A DNA stretch of 64,000 nt from Streptomyces sp. NBC_00190 (lineage in GTDB: Bacteria > Actinomycetota > Actinomycetes > Streptomycetales > Streptomycetaceae). Below the pieces are notes generated by a model that saw nothing but the letters and a program-made list of their open reading frames with translations, was not told the DNA's origin and did no database searches. The stretch is from assembly GCF_036203305.1 (NCBI RefSeq), contig NZ_CP108131.1:5146001-5210000 (forward strand), read 5' to 3'. Shown here one piece after another: positions 34,501-41,679 of this stretch (positions within the stretch are counted from its first letter, which is position 1; every line of letters starts with the position of its first letter). The position numbers and the translations under genes are program-made.

Positions 34501-35048
34501 CCCGCCCCATGCCGAGGCCCCCGCAGCCCGCGGCACGCCAGGGCACGCGCTTCCACGCCTGGGTCGAGTCCCGCTTCGACGAGCTCCCGCTCCCGCTCCT
34601 CGACGTCCTCGACCCCGTCACCGAGCTGCCCGGCTCCGACCAGGAGGTCGCCGACGAGGCCGATCTCGCCTCCCTCAAGGCCGCCTTCGAGCGCAGCCCG
34701 TACGCCGACCGGCCGCCCCACCGCATGGAGGCCCCGGTCCAGCTGACCCTCGCGGGCCGCGTCATCCGCGGCCGGATCGACGCCGTGTACAAGAATCCCG
34801 ACGGCTCGTACGAGATCGTCGACTGGAAGACCGGCCGCACCACCGAGGCCGACCCCCTCCAGCTCGCCGTCTACCGCCTGGCCTGGGCGGAAGCCACGGG
34901 TACGCCGCTGCGCCGGGTCACCGCCGCCTTCCTGCACGTCCGCAGCGGCCGCGTGATCCGCCCCCGCGACCTGCCCGACCGGGCCCGTCTTGAGCGGATC
35001 CTCCAAGGCAAATCGGGCACCGGCGATGACCATCAGGCGGACGGCTAG
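31566..35048 (+). CDS. adnB: AdnB, helicase-nuclease subunit
   Basis: The 1160-residue partner of AdnA has its own UvrD motor (GAGSGKTTV near 41-49, DEYQDTS near 275, GDPCQAIYGWRG, and TAHKSKGLEWD) and a C-terminal RecB-like nuclease with IDAVYKNPDG and DWKTGR near 1085. It lacks the Cys cluster of AdnA, as expected. Residues about 838-903 form an unusual acidic linker with repeated DLWPEAD. In mycobacteria the AdnB motor drives translocation while the two nucleases cut the two strands. GTG 31566 fits the leaderless promoter. Confidence 0.9.
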   Translation: MSARAPVLSDPEQLKELLGIPFTPEQLACATAPPAPQVIVAGAGSGKTTVMAARVVWLVGTGAVAPEQVLGLTFTNKAAGELSERVRKALARAGITDPDPSPAEADAAGGEPRISTYHAFAGQLLKDHGLRIGLEPSSRLLADATRFQLAAKVLREAPGPYPSLTKSLPDLVGDLLALDGELSEHLVEPERLRAHDTGLLGELADANLTNEDLRKVPEAVRGRLELLELVSRYRAAKRSRDLFDFSDQIALSAQLATTRPEVGALLREEFRVVLLDEYQDTSVAQRLLLSGLFGAGSGHAVTAVGDPCQAIYGWRGASVANLDDFPEHFPHADGTPATRLSLSENRRSGGRLLDLANGLAAPLRAMHEGVEALRPAPGAEGAGFVRCALLDTHAEELEWLADSVAHLVRTGTEPREIAVLCRSAGDFARIQAVLVARDVPVEVVGLSGLLHLPEVADLVAVCEVLQDPGANASLVRLLIGPRWRIGARDLALLGRRTRLLVGREAPAGADPDERLAAAVEGVDPAEIVSLADALETFLDGAGQAPDDLPFSADARVRFAHLAQELRDLRRSLADPLMDVLHRVLSATGLEVELSASPHALAARRRETLSNFMDVAAGFAALDGEATLLAFLAFLRTAAQYEKGLDHALPGGENTVKVLTAHKSKGLEWDVVVVPDLCAGSFPKEKAPEAWTSYAKVLPYALRGDAPTLPGDPAWTSAGMKSFKTALKDHKSVEELRLGYVTFTRPRSLLLASGHWWGPTQKKRRGPSAFLSALYEHCAAGFGEIEAWAPEPDPAAENPSLADDSTPDHSWPLPLDPASLHLRRAAAALVESYLADPQPPAPEEDESYLWPPSCEDPSYEDEPWPDDDLWPQDPAEPRTGGPADPHADLWPEADLWPEADRAVPRLRVTGTAPAPAAGTGPLTPDDARAVASWDRDLDALEGELRRARAAVRDVELPAALSASQLLRLAADEQGFVRDLARPMPRPPQPAARQGTRFHAWVESRFDELPLPLLDVLDPVTELPGSDQEVADEADLASLKAAFERSPYADRPPHRMEAPVQLTLAGRVIRGRIDAVYKNPDGSYEIVDWKTGRTTEADPLQLAVYRLAWAEATGTPLRRVTAAFLHVRSGRVIRPRDLPDRARLERILQGKSGTGDDHQADG
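34222..34257. repeat. 18-bp tandem duplication inside adnB
   Basis: Two adjacent copies encode DLWPEA twice in the acidic linker. A related DLWPQD lies upstream. Confidence 0.85.
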
Positions 35049-35051
35049 GCT
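35046..35051 (+). promoter_or_regulatory. -10 box formed partly by the adnB stop codon
   Basis: TAGGCT begins with the TAG stop of adnB and ends 6 nt before ATG 35058, so it would give a leaderless M20 peptidase mRNA. Confidence 0.5.
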
Positions 35052-35057
35052 CGGGGC

Positions 35058-36464
35058 ATGAGCGACAGCCCGCCGGACAGCGCCGTCCGCACGTACATCG
35101 AGACCCACCGCGCCGCCTTCCTCGACGACCTCGCCGAGTGGCTGCGCATACCCTCCGTCTCGGCGCAGCCCGAGCACGCGGGCGACGTACGCCGCAGCGC
35201 CGAATGGCTCGCGGCGAAGCTCAAGGAGACCGGTTTCCCGGTCGCCGAGGTCTGGGAGACGCCGGGCGCCCCGGCCGTGTTCGCGCACTGGCCGAGCGAG
35301 GACCCGGACGCGCCCACCGTCCTGGTCTACGGGCACCACGACGTGCAGCCCGCCGCCGTGGCGGACGGCTGGCACACCGACCCGTTCGAACCGGTCGTCA
35401 AGGACGGCCGGATGTACGGGCGCGGCGCCGCCGACGACAAGGGCCAGGTGTTCTTCCACACCCTGGGCGTACGCGCGCACCTGGCGGCCACCGGCGCCGC
35501 CGCCCCCGCCGTGAACCTGAAGCTCGTCGTGGAGGGCGAGGAGGAGTCCGGATCCCCGCACTTCCGCGCCCTCGTCGAGGCCCGCGCCGCCGAGCTCGCC
35601 GCCGACGTCGTGATCGTCTCCGACACCGGCATGTGGTCCGAGACCACCCCCACCGTCTGCACCGGCATGCGCGGCGTCGCCGACTGCGAGATCGACTTCC
35701 ACGGCCCGGACCAGGACATCCACTCCGGCGCCTTCGGCGGGGCCGTGCCCAACCCGGCCACCGTCGCCGCCCGCCTGGTCGCGGCCCTCCACGACGCCGA
35801 CGGACGGGTCACGGTCCCCGGTTTCTACGACGGCATCGCCGAACTCACCGACGCCGAGCGCGCGCTCATCGCCGAGCTGCCCTTCGACGAGTCCGAGTGG
35901 CTCCGTACGGCCAAGTCCCACGCGGCCGCCGGCGAGGCCGGCTACTCCACCCTGGAACGCGTCTGGGCCCGCCCGACGGCCGAGGTCAACGGCATCGGCG
36001 GCGGCTACCAGGGCCCTGGCGGCAAGACCATCGTGCCCGCCTCCGCCCACCTGAAGCTGTCGTTCCGCCTGGTGTCCGGACAGGACCCGTACGAGGTCGA
36101 GACCGCCGTTACGGACTGGGTCGCGGCCCGCGTCCCGGCCGGGATCCGTCACTCCATCACCTTCGGCGCCCCGACCCGCCCGTGCCTGACCCCGCTGGAC
36201 CACCCCGCGCTGCAGTCGGTCGTCCGGGCCATGGGCCGCGCCTTCGGCCAGAAGATCCGCTTCACCCGCGAGGGCGGCTCCGGACCCGCGGCAGACCTCC
36301 AGGACGTCCTGGACGCGCCCGTCCTCTTCCTCGGCATCTCCGTCCCGTCCGACGGCTGGCACTCGCCGAACGAGAAGGTCGAGCTGGACCTCCTCCTCAA
36401 GGGCGTCGAGACGACCGCGTACCTCTGGGGCGACCTTGCCGAGTCCCACCGCACACCTGCCTGA
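35058..36464 (+). CDS. M20-family dipeptidase/deacylase
   Basis: The 468-residue metallopeptidase has LVYGHHDVQPAA (metal His and Asp), GRGAADDKGQ (bridging Asp), EGEEESGSPHF (catalytic Glu), SDTGMWSETTPT and a dimerisation insert including IHSGAFGG. Length and motif spacing match the ArgE/DapE/CPG2-type dipeptidases that cleave dipeptides with two metals. The substrate is not known. It lies between adnB and nudC in the place where mycobacteria carry another gene, so its link to repair is probably only positional. Confidence 0.9.
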   Translation: MSDSPPDSAVRTYIETHRAAFLDDLAEWLRIPSVSAQPEHAGDVRRSAEWLAAKLKETGFPVAEVWETPGAPAVFAHWPSEDPDAPTVLVYGHHDVQPAAVADGWHTDPFEPVVKDGRMYGRGAADDKGQVFFHTLGVRAHLAATGAAAPAVNLKLVVEGEEESGSPHFRALVEARAAELAADVVIVSDTGMWSETTPTVCTGMRGVADCEIDFHGPDQDIHSGAFGGAVPNPATVAARLVAALHDADGRVTVPGFYDGIAELTDAERALIAELPFDESEWLRTAKSHAAAGEAGYSTLERVWARPTAEVNGIGGGYQGPGGKTIVPASAHLKLSFRLVSGQDPYEVETAVTDWVAARVPAGIRHSITFGAPTRPCLTPLDHPALQSVVRAMGRAFGQKIRFTREGGSGPAADLQDVLDAPVLFLGISVPSDGWHSPNEKVELDLLLKGVETTAYLWGDLAESHRTPA

Positions 36465-36533
36465 CGCCCGACACACACGCCGCCTGAGTCACTGAGCCTG
36501 CCTGTCCCACCACCGGGGGAGTTGGAAGTACCT

Positions 36534-37469
36534 GTGAGCATCCATACCGAGCGCCCGATCTCGCTCACCGCGCCCAGCGGAATCGACCGCGCCGCGCACC
36601 ACCGCCTCGACGAGGCGTGGCTCGCCGCCGCCTGGAGCCACCCGACGACCCGTGTGTTCGTCGTCTCAGGCGGCCAGGTCCTGATCGACGACACCCCCGA
36701 CGGGGGCACCGGCATCGTGATGACCCCGGCCTTCGAGGCCCCGGTCACCGAGACCCACCGCTACTTCCTGGGGACCGACGAGGACGGCGTACGGTACTTC
36801 GCGCTCCAGAAGGACGCGCTGCCGGGCCGCATGGACCAGTCGGCCCGCCCGGCCGGCCTGCGCGAGGCCGGACTGCTGCTGAACGCGCGCGACGCCGGGC
36901 TGATGGTGCACGCGGTGGCGCTGGAGAACTGGCAGCGGATGCACCGCTTCTGCTCCCGCTGCGGCGAGCGCACCGTGGTCGCGGCCGCCGGGCACATCCG
37001 CCGCTGCCCGGGCTGCGGCGCCGAGCACTACCCGCGCACCGATCCGGCCGTGATCATGCTGGTCACGGACGACCAGGACCGGGCGCTGCTGGGCCGCCAG
37101 GTGCACTGGCCGGAGGGCCGCTTCTCGACCCTCGCCGGGTTCGTGGAGCCGGGCGAGTCGATCGAACAGTCCGTCGTCCGCGAGGTGTGGGAGGAGGCGG
37201 GCGTCAAGGTCGGCGAGGTCGAGTACGTGGCCAGCCAGCCGTGGCCGTTCCCGTACAGCCTGATGCTGGGCTTCACGGCCCGCGCCACCAGCTCCGAGAT
37301 CACGGTGGACGGCGAGGAGATCGAGGAGGCCCGCTGGTTCTCCCGCGACGAGCTGGCTGCGGCGATCGAGGCGGGCGAGGTGCTGCCCCCGGCGGGCGGC
37401 ATCTCCATCGCCGCCCGCCTGGTCGAGCTCTGGTACGGCCGGCCGCTGCCGAAGCCCCCGGCCGTCTGA
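36534..37469 (+). CDS. nudC: NudC-type NAD(H) diphosphatase
   Basis: NudC hydrolyses NADH and removes NAD caps from RNA. This 311-residue protein has a zinc ribbon (CSRC, CPGC), the Nudix box GFVEPGESIEQ with REVWEEAGV, and the NADH-pyrophosphatase tag SQPWPFPYSLM. GTG 36534 with GGAAG just upstream is preferred to the in-frame TTG at 36522, which lies directly on the GGGGGAG. It is followed by a terminator-like hairpin and converges on mrx1. Confidence 0.9.
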   Translation: MSIHTERPISLTAPSGIDRAAHHRLDEAWLAAAWSHPTTRVFVVSGGQVLIDDTPDGGTGIVMTPAFEAPVTETHRYFLGTDEDGVRYFALQKDALPGRMDQSARPAGLREAGLLLNARDAGLMVHAVALENWQRMHRFCSRCGERTVVAAAGHIRRCPGCGAEHYPRTDPAVIMLVTDDQDRALLGRQVHWPEGRFSTLAGFVEPGESIEQSVVREVWEEAGVKVGEVEYVASQPWPFPYSLMLGFTARATSSEITVDGEEIEEARWFSRDELAAAIEAGEVLPPAGGISIAARLVELWYGRPLPKPPAV

Positions 37470-37511
37470 CGGCTCCGCGGGCCGGCAGCGGCCCGGCCCG
37501 CGCACGCAGAA

Positions 37512-37533
37512 GGCCCCCGCCGGGGCGGGGGCC
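37512..37533. terminator. Hairpin between nudC and mrx1
   Basis: GGCCCCCGCC pairs with GGCGGGGGCC in the convergent gap, giving a compact GC stem. Confidence 0.6.
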
Positions 37534-37552
37534 GCTCTGGGTGCGCGGGGGG

Positions 37553-37813
37553 TCAGACGGCGAGGGCCTGCTTGACCTGGGCCAGGCTCGGGTTCGTCAT
37601 GACGGACTCGTTGCCGGCGGAGGACTTCACGAGAACGGTGGGAACCGTCTGGTTGCCGCCGTTCGCCTTCTCCACGAACGCCGCGGACTCGGGGTCGAGC
37701 TCGATGTTGATCTCGTTGTACGCGATGCCTTCCCGGTCCAGCTGGGTCTTCAGCCGGCGGCAGTAGCCGCACCAGGTCGTGCTGTACATCGTGACGGTGC
37801 CCGTGTCCTGCAT
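37553..37813 (-). CDS. mrx1: Mycoredoxin 1 (glutaredoxin-like)
   Basis: The 86-residue thioredoxin-fold protein has the CGYC redox motif at residues 15-18 (MYSTTWCGYCRRLK), the cis-Pro segment NQTVPTVLV and a helical C-terminus. Mycoredoxins reduce mycothiol mixed disulfides with the help of mycothiol reductase. ATG 37813 has AAGGAG 8 nt upstream. It is divergent from uvrD2, and a four-copy repeat lies between them. Confidence 0.92.
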   Translation of the reverse strand: MQDTGTVTMYSTTWCGYCRRLKTQLDREGIAYNEINIELDPESAAFVEKANGGNQTVPTVLVKSSAGNESVMTNPSLAQVKQALAV

Positions 37814-37886
37814 GCTGCGGTCTCCTTCGTGGGGTCTCGGTGGTCCGAGTATTGGAACGTACGCGACCGCGCGGCCATTCCCGCGC

Positions 37887-37953
37887 GGCCGGTGCGACAG
37901 GGAGGCCGGTGGGACAGGGGGCCGGTGCGACACGGCGGCTGGTGTGACAAGTA
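37887..37953. repeat. Four imperfect 16-17-bp repeats between mrx1 and uvrD2
   Basis: Copies start at 37887, 37904, 37920 and 37937 and share GGCYGGTGNGACA. They occupy the divergent promoter region. Confidence 0.8.
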
Positions 37954-38019
37954 CTACGGATACGGGTGACCTGTGGACAAGTTTCCCGCCCGCCCCTCCA
38001 GACCTGGCAGCATGGCGGG

Positions 38020-40191
38020 GTGACAGCAGCAACGCACTCCCCATCCTTCTCCGCCGTCGAGGCCACCGACTCGGCCGACGCGGTGCTCCTGGGCCTGGAC
38101 CCGGAGCAGCGCGAGGTCGCGACGACCCTGCGCGGGCCGGTGTGCGTGCTGGCGGGCGCCGGCACCGGCAAGACCCGTGCGATCACCCACCGCATCGCCT
38201 ACGGAGTCCAGTCCGGCCAGCTCATGCCGGGCAGTGTGCTTGCCGTCACCTTCACCAACCGCGCCGCCGGGGAGATGCGCGGCCGTCTGCGCGGCCTCGG
38301 CGCCGGCGGGGTCCAGGCCCGTACCTTCCACTCCGCCGCCCTGCGCCAGCTCCAGTACTTCTGGCCCAAGGCGGTCGGCGGAGACGTCCCCCGGCTCCTG
38401 GAGCGCAAGATCCAGTTCGTCGCCGAGGCGGGCGCGCGCTGCCGCATCCGCCTCGACCGCAACGAGCTGCGCGATGTCACCGGTGAGATCGAGTGGGCCA
38501 AGGTCACCCAGACCGTGCCCGCCGACTATCCGGTGGCCGCCCTCAAGTCGGGCCGCGAAGCCCCCCGCGACCTGGCCGAGATCGCCCAGATCTACGGGAC
38601 GTACGAGCAGCTCAAGCGCGACCGCGGCATGATCGACTTCGAGGACGTGCTGCTCCTCACCGTCGGCATCCTCCAGGACCGCCACGACATCGCCGAACAG
38701 ATCCGCGCCCAGTACCAGCACTTCGTCGTGGACGAGTACCAGGACGTCAGCCCCCTCCAGCAGCGGCTGCTCGACCTGTGGCTCGGCGAGCGCGACAGCC
38801 TCTGCGTCGTCGGCGACGCCAGCCAGACGATCTACTCCTTCACCGGCGCCACCCCCGACCACCTGCTGAACTTCCGTACCCGCTACCCGCAGGCCACCGT
38901 GGTCAAGCTGGTCCGCGACTACCGCTCCACCCCCCAGGTCGTCCATCTCGCCAACGGCCTCCTCAAGCAGGCCAAGGGCCGGGCCGCCGAGCACCGCCTG
39001 GAGCTGGTCTCGCAGCGCGAAACCGGACCCGACCCGGTCTACGCCGAGTACCCGGACGAGCCCGCCGAGGCCGAGGGCGTCGCCGCGCGGGTCCGGGACC
39101 TGATCGCGGCGGGCGTGCCCGCGGGCGAGATCGCCGTCCTGTACCGCATCAACGCCCAGTCCGAGGTGTACGAGCAGGCCCTCGCCGACGCCGGGGTGCC
39201 CTACCAGCTGCGCGGAGCCGAGCGCTTCTTCGAGCGGAGCGAGGTCCAGAAGGCGATCCTCGCGCTCCGCGGAGCCGCCCGGTCCGGCGGGAACGACCCG
39301 CTGCTCGACGATGTCGTCGAGCTCGGCTCCCAGGTCCGGGCCGTGCTCAGCTCCACCGGCTGGACCGCCGAGCCGCCGGCCGGCTCCGGCGCGGTGCGCG
39401 ACCAGTGGGAGTCGCTGGCCGCCCTGGTCCGCCTCGCCGAGGACTTCGCCCGGACCCGGCCCGGGGTCACCCTGGCGGACCTCACCATCGAGCTCGACGA
39501 GCGCAAGGCCGCCCAGCACGCCCCGACCGTGCAGGGCGTGACCCTGGCCTCGCTGCACGCGGCCAAGGGCCTGGAGTGGGACGCCGTGTTCCTCGTCGGC
39601 CTCACCGACGGCATGGTGCCGATCACCTACGCCAAGACCGACGAGCAGGTCGAGGAGGAGCGCCGGCTGCTCTATGTCGGCGTCACCCGGGCGCGGTTGC
39701 ACCTGACGCTCTCCTGGGCGCTCTCGCGGGCGCCGGGCGGCCGGGCCTCCCGACGCCCCAGCCGCTTCCTGAACGGCCTGCGGCCGGGCTCCGCGGCCCC
39801 GGGAACGGGCCCGGGCGGCGCGGCCGAGCGGGTCGCCCGCAAGCACGGCCGCCGCGGGCCGGTGCTCTGCAGGGTCTGCGGCAAGACCCTGACCGACGCC
39901 GGCGAGCTGAAACTGATGCGCTGCGAGGACTGCCCGTCCGACATGGACGAGGGGCTCTACGAGCGGCTGCGGGAGTGGCGCCGGACCCAGGCGAAGGACC
40001 AGGGCCTGCCCCCCTACTGCGTCTTCACGGACAAGACGCTGATGGCGATCGCGGAGGCCGCGCCCTCCGAGGAGGGCGAGCTCTCGATGATCTCCGGCGT
40101 GGGTGTACGGAAGCTCGACCGGTACGGAGCCGACGTCTTGGCCATCTGCGCAGGTCAGGACCCCGGGTCCGAGGATTCTGACGACGCGTAG
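38020..40191 (+). CDS. uvrD2: UvrD2 helicase with tetracysteine and HRDC domains
   Basis: UvrD2 is a superfamily 1 DNA helicase. The 723-residue protein has Walker A GAGTGKT (about 45-52), DEYQDVS (about 236), GDASQTIYSFTG and LHAAKGLEWDAV. The C-terminus has the tetracysteine motif (CRVCG... CEDC, about 616-640) and an HRDC domain (about 645-715, SMISGVGVRKLDRYG), the two features that distinguish UvrD2 from UvrD1. GTG 38020 is chosen as the first residue consistent with this family; ribosome-site support is weak. wblC follows. Confidence 0.92.
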   Translation: MTAATHSPSFSAVEATDSADAVLLGLDPEQREVATTLRGPVCVLAGAGTGKTRAITHRIAYGVQSGQLMPGSVLAVTFTNRAAGEMRGRLRGLGAGGVQARTFHSAALRQLQYFWPKAVGGDVPRLLERKIQFVAEAGARCRIRLDRNELRDVTGEIEWAKVTQTVPADYPVAALKSGREAPRDLAEIAQIYGTYEQLKRDRGMIDFEDVLLLTVGILQDRHDIAEQIRAQYQHFVVDEYQDVSPLQQRLLDLWLGERDSLCVVGDASQTIYSFTGATPDHLLNFRTRYPQATVVKLVRDYRSTPQVVHLANGLLKQAKGRAAEHRLELVSQRETGPDPVYAEYPDEPAEAEGVAARVRDLIAAGVPAGEIAVLYRINAQSEVYEQALADAGVPYQLRGAERFFERSEVQKAILALRGAARSGGNDPLLDDVVELGSQVRAVLSSTGWTAEPPAGSGAVRDQWESLAALVRLAEDFARTRPGVTLADLTIELDERKAAQHAPTVQGVTLASLHAAKGLEWDAVFLVGLTDGMVPITYAKTDEQVEEERRLLYVGVTRARLHLTLSWALSRAPGGRASRRPSRFLNGLRPGSAAPGTGPGGAAERVARKHGRRGPVLCRVCGKTLTDAGELKLMRCEDCPSDMDEGLYERLREWRRTQAKDQGLPPYCVFTDKTLMAIAEAAPSEEGELSMISGVGVRKLDRYGADVLAICAGQDPGSEDSDDA

Positions 40192-40202
40192 AAACTCGTC
40201 GG

Positions 40203-40241
40203 AAAAATAGTTTGCACATGCCCAGCGAATCCCCATAGGTT
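40203..40241 (+). promoter_or_regulatory. wblC promoter with WblC-type AT-rich element
   Basis: AAAAATA (40203-40209) lies directly before the -35 TTGCAC (40212-40217), then 18 bases, then the -10 TAGGTT (40236-40241). An AT patch next to -35 is the known binding site of WhiB7/WblC AT-hook proteins, so positive autoregulation is expected. Confidence 0.8.
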
Positions 40242-40358
40242 CTTAGCAACGGAAACGGTGGCTTCTCCGAAGCCCTGGATCCGTGCTGTACTTATCCGAA
40301 TACGCATGGGACAGGCCCCCGGGCCCCGTCCCCGAGACGCCGAGAGGAGGCGAGACCA

Positions 40359-40685
40359 GTGACCAGCTTCATGACCTTCACCAAAATGACCGATCGCTCG
40401 GTCGACGCTTCCTGCCTGCTCGGTTCCGTCTCCCTCCTGGGTACCGGTGTGTCCGCGATTTCCGCCGACAGCCCCGCCCTGCTGGCGATCCGTCCGGTCA
40501 GCGAGCGCAATGAGCGACCGACCCAGGCACCGGTGGCAGTACTGGCAGCGGAAGCTCAGGCGCATGGCGCCTATGGCTTCGCCGCCGCAGCCGGTGCCGG
40601 ATCCCAGAACAAGCAGACGACGAAGCAGCAGCACCACCTGATGTGGGCCTTCCGTGGGCTCGAACCCTGGAGTGATCCAGCCTGA
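40359..40685 (+). CDS. Upstream ORF in the wblC leader
   Basis: GTG 40359 has AGGAGG with 8 nt spacing, the best ribosome site in the region. The 108-residue product (VTSFMTFTKMTDRSVDA..., ending GLEPWSDPA) resembles no domain and has lower third-position GC than nearby genes. It has a hydrophobic patch LLGSVSLLGTGVSAI and a Gln/His run QQHH. Its stop lies in a hairpin 26 bases before the attenuator. It probably acts as a translation sensor for wblC; the peptide itself may have no function. Confidence 0.65.
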   Translation: MTSFMTFTKMTDRSVDASCLLGSVSLLGTGVSAISADSPALLAIRPVSERNERPTQAPVAVLAAEAQAHGAYGFAAAAGAGSQNKQTTKQQHHLMWAFRGLEPWSDPA

Positions 40686-40698
40686 TCGCATGATCAGG
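40681..40698 (+). other. Hairpin over the uORF stop codon
   Basis: CCTGATC-GCAT-GATCAGG is a perfect 7-bp stem with 4-nt loop; the TGA stop (40683-40685) is in the left arm. It may take part in alternative leader folding. Confidence 0.6.
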
Positions 40699-40710
40699 CC
40701 GGCGCCTTCA

Positions 40711-40750
40711 GGGCCGCGGAACCCAACCGGGATCCGCGGCCCTTCTGTTT
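40711..40750 (+). terminator. Intrinsic attenuator before wblC
   Basis: A perfect 10-bp stem (GGGCCGCGGA with TCCGCGGCCC) and 12-nt loop is followed by TTCTGTTT. It lies 108 bases before wblC and would stop transcription unless the leader refolds. Confidence 0.8.
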
Positions 40751-40857
40751 GTCCCCGAACGGGACGACGGACAGGCGCCTCGGGACTGGCAGAACCCCAG
40801 CCGAATCCGGCCGACCGGCCGGAACGACTAGCCGAACAAGACGAGGAAGAAGACACC

Positions 40858-41229
40858 GTGCAACTCGAAGCGCACGCCCCGTCCGTACCGCAGACCCAAA
40901 CGATCTCCCCGCCCGCAGTCCCGGAGGACCACACCTTGACCCCGCTCACCGCGCTGACCGCGCTCGACGACGCCATCGAGAACCTCGGCGTACCCGTTCC
41001 GTGCCGCACCTTCGACCCCGAGGTCTTCTTCGCCGAGTCCCCGGCGGACGTCGAGTACGCCAAGTCCCTCTGCCGCACCTGCCCGCTGGTCGAGGCCTGC
41101 CTCGCCGGGGCGACCGAGCGCCGCGAGCCCTGGGGTGTCTGGGGTGGCGAGCTCTTCGTCCAGGGTGTCGTCGTCGCCCGCAAGCGGCCGCGTGGCCGTC
41201 CGCGCAAGAACCCGGTTGTCGCGGCATGA
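40858..41229 (+). CDS. wblC: WblC (WhiB7-type) Fe-S transcription factor
   Basis: WblC/WhiB7 is the antibiotic-stress regulator that binds the principal sigma factor and activates ribosome protection, efflux and modifying genes. The 123-residue product has the four [4Fe-4S] cysteines C49, C72, C75, C81, the turn EPWGVWGG (90-97) and the AT-hook RGRPRKN (112-118). These define the WhiB7 subclass. GTG 40858 has GAGGA 10 nt upstream. Its TGA overlaps the next ATG. Regulation by autoactivation and leader attenuation is predicted from the upstream sequence. Confidence 0.95.
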   Translation: MQLEAHAPSVPQTQTISPPAVPEDHTLTPLTALTALDDAIENLGVPVPCRTFDPEVFFAESPADVEYAKSLCRTCPLVEACLAGATERREPWGVWGGELFVQGVVVARKRPRGRPRKNPVVAA

Positions 41230-41555
41230 CCGCCCACGGAACCATCGACCGCCCCCTCACGCACGACCCCCTGAAGCAGGCCCTCATGACCGCCCACTCC
41301 ACGAGCGAGCAGCCGCACGGCTCCGCCACCGCAGACTTCATCACCGCAGGCGCGATCACCTCGCGTCAGAACAGGACCCGCGAAATGCAACTCATCCCAG
41401 AAGCCCTGGCTCGCGCCCATATGGACGACCGCATGCGTGAGGTGGACGCCGAACGTCACGCCGTGCGCCTGGTCACCGCCCGCCGCATGCAGCGGCGAGC
41501 CGAGCGAGTCTCGCTGCGCGCCCGGCGCGCGCTCGCCATGGCCGTCATGCACTAA
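41226..41555 (+). CDS. Small Arg-rich protein overlapping wblC
   Basis: The 109-residue ORF starts with ATG overlapping the wblC TGA (ATGA), which suggests translational coupling. The N-terminal half is His/Thr/Ser-rich (THDPLKQALMTAHST), the C-terminal half is Arg-rich and helical (RLVTARRMQRRAERVSLRARRALA), as in nucleic-acid- or membrane-binding helices. An internal ATG (MQLIPEALAR) is a possible shorter start. I do not recognise a family. A strong terminator follows. Confidence 0.6.
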   Translation: MTAHGTIDRPLTHDPLKQALMTAHSTSEQPHGSATADFITAGAITSRQNRTREMQLIPEALARAHMDDRMREVDAERHAVRLVTARRMQRRAERVSLRARRALAMAVMH

Positions 41556-41598
41556 GAGCTCCACAGTGCTGAGGCTCTGAAATCACAGACAAGACGTC

Positions 41599-41634
41599 CC
41601 GGGGGGACCGGTCCGAACGGACCGGTCCCCCCGG
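41599..41634 (+). terminator. Terminator of the wblC transcript
   Basis: A 16-bp stem with a GAAC loop lies 43 bases after the small Arg-rich gene. Confidence 0.8.
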
Positions 41635-41667
41635 TGCGTTGCGGGGCCTGTCCACCCCGTACGGGGA

Positions 41668-41673
41668 TATCGT
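41668..41673 (+). promoter_or_regulatory. -10 box of a leaderless promoter
   Basis: TATCGT ends 6 nt before GTG 41680. Confidence 0.5.
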
Positions 41674-41679
41674 CTGGAG

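Larger units (their letters stand above)
40248..40857 (+). promoter_or_regulatory. wblC 5' leader, transcription-attenuation region
   Basis: About 610 nt separate the predicted transcription start from GTG 40858. The leader holds a 108-codon upstream ORF with a strong ribosome site, a small hairpin on its stop codon and an intrinsic terminator. uORF-dependent attenuation is known for whiB7/wblC leaders, and this arrangement fits it. Confidence 0.75.

Noticed and set aside
30093..36476. Minus-strand ORF of 2127 residues opposite adnAB and the M20 gene
   Set aside because: It is an antisense reading frame caused by high GC content: its sequence is Gly/Val/Arg/Gln low-complexity without domains, while the plus strand encodes complete helicase-nuclease and peptidase motifs.
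37887..37953. CRISPR array
   Set aside because: The units are directly adjacent 16-17-bp repeats with no unique spacers and no cas genes nearby.
40640..40690. tRNA-like T arm near the end of the wblC uORF
   Set aside because: A GGGCTCGAACCC-like string is present, but no acceptor, D or anticodon arms can be formed around it.
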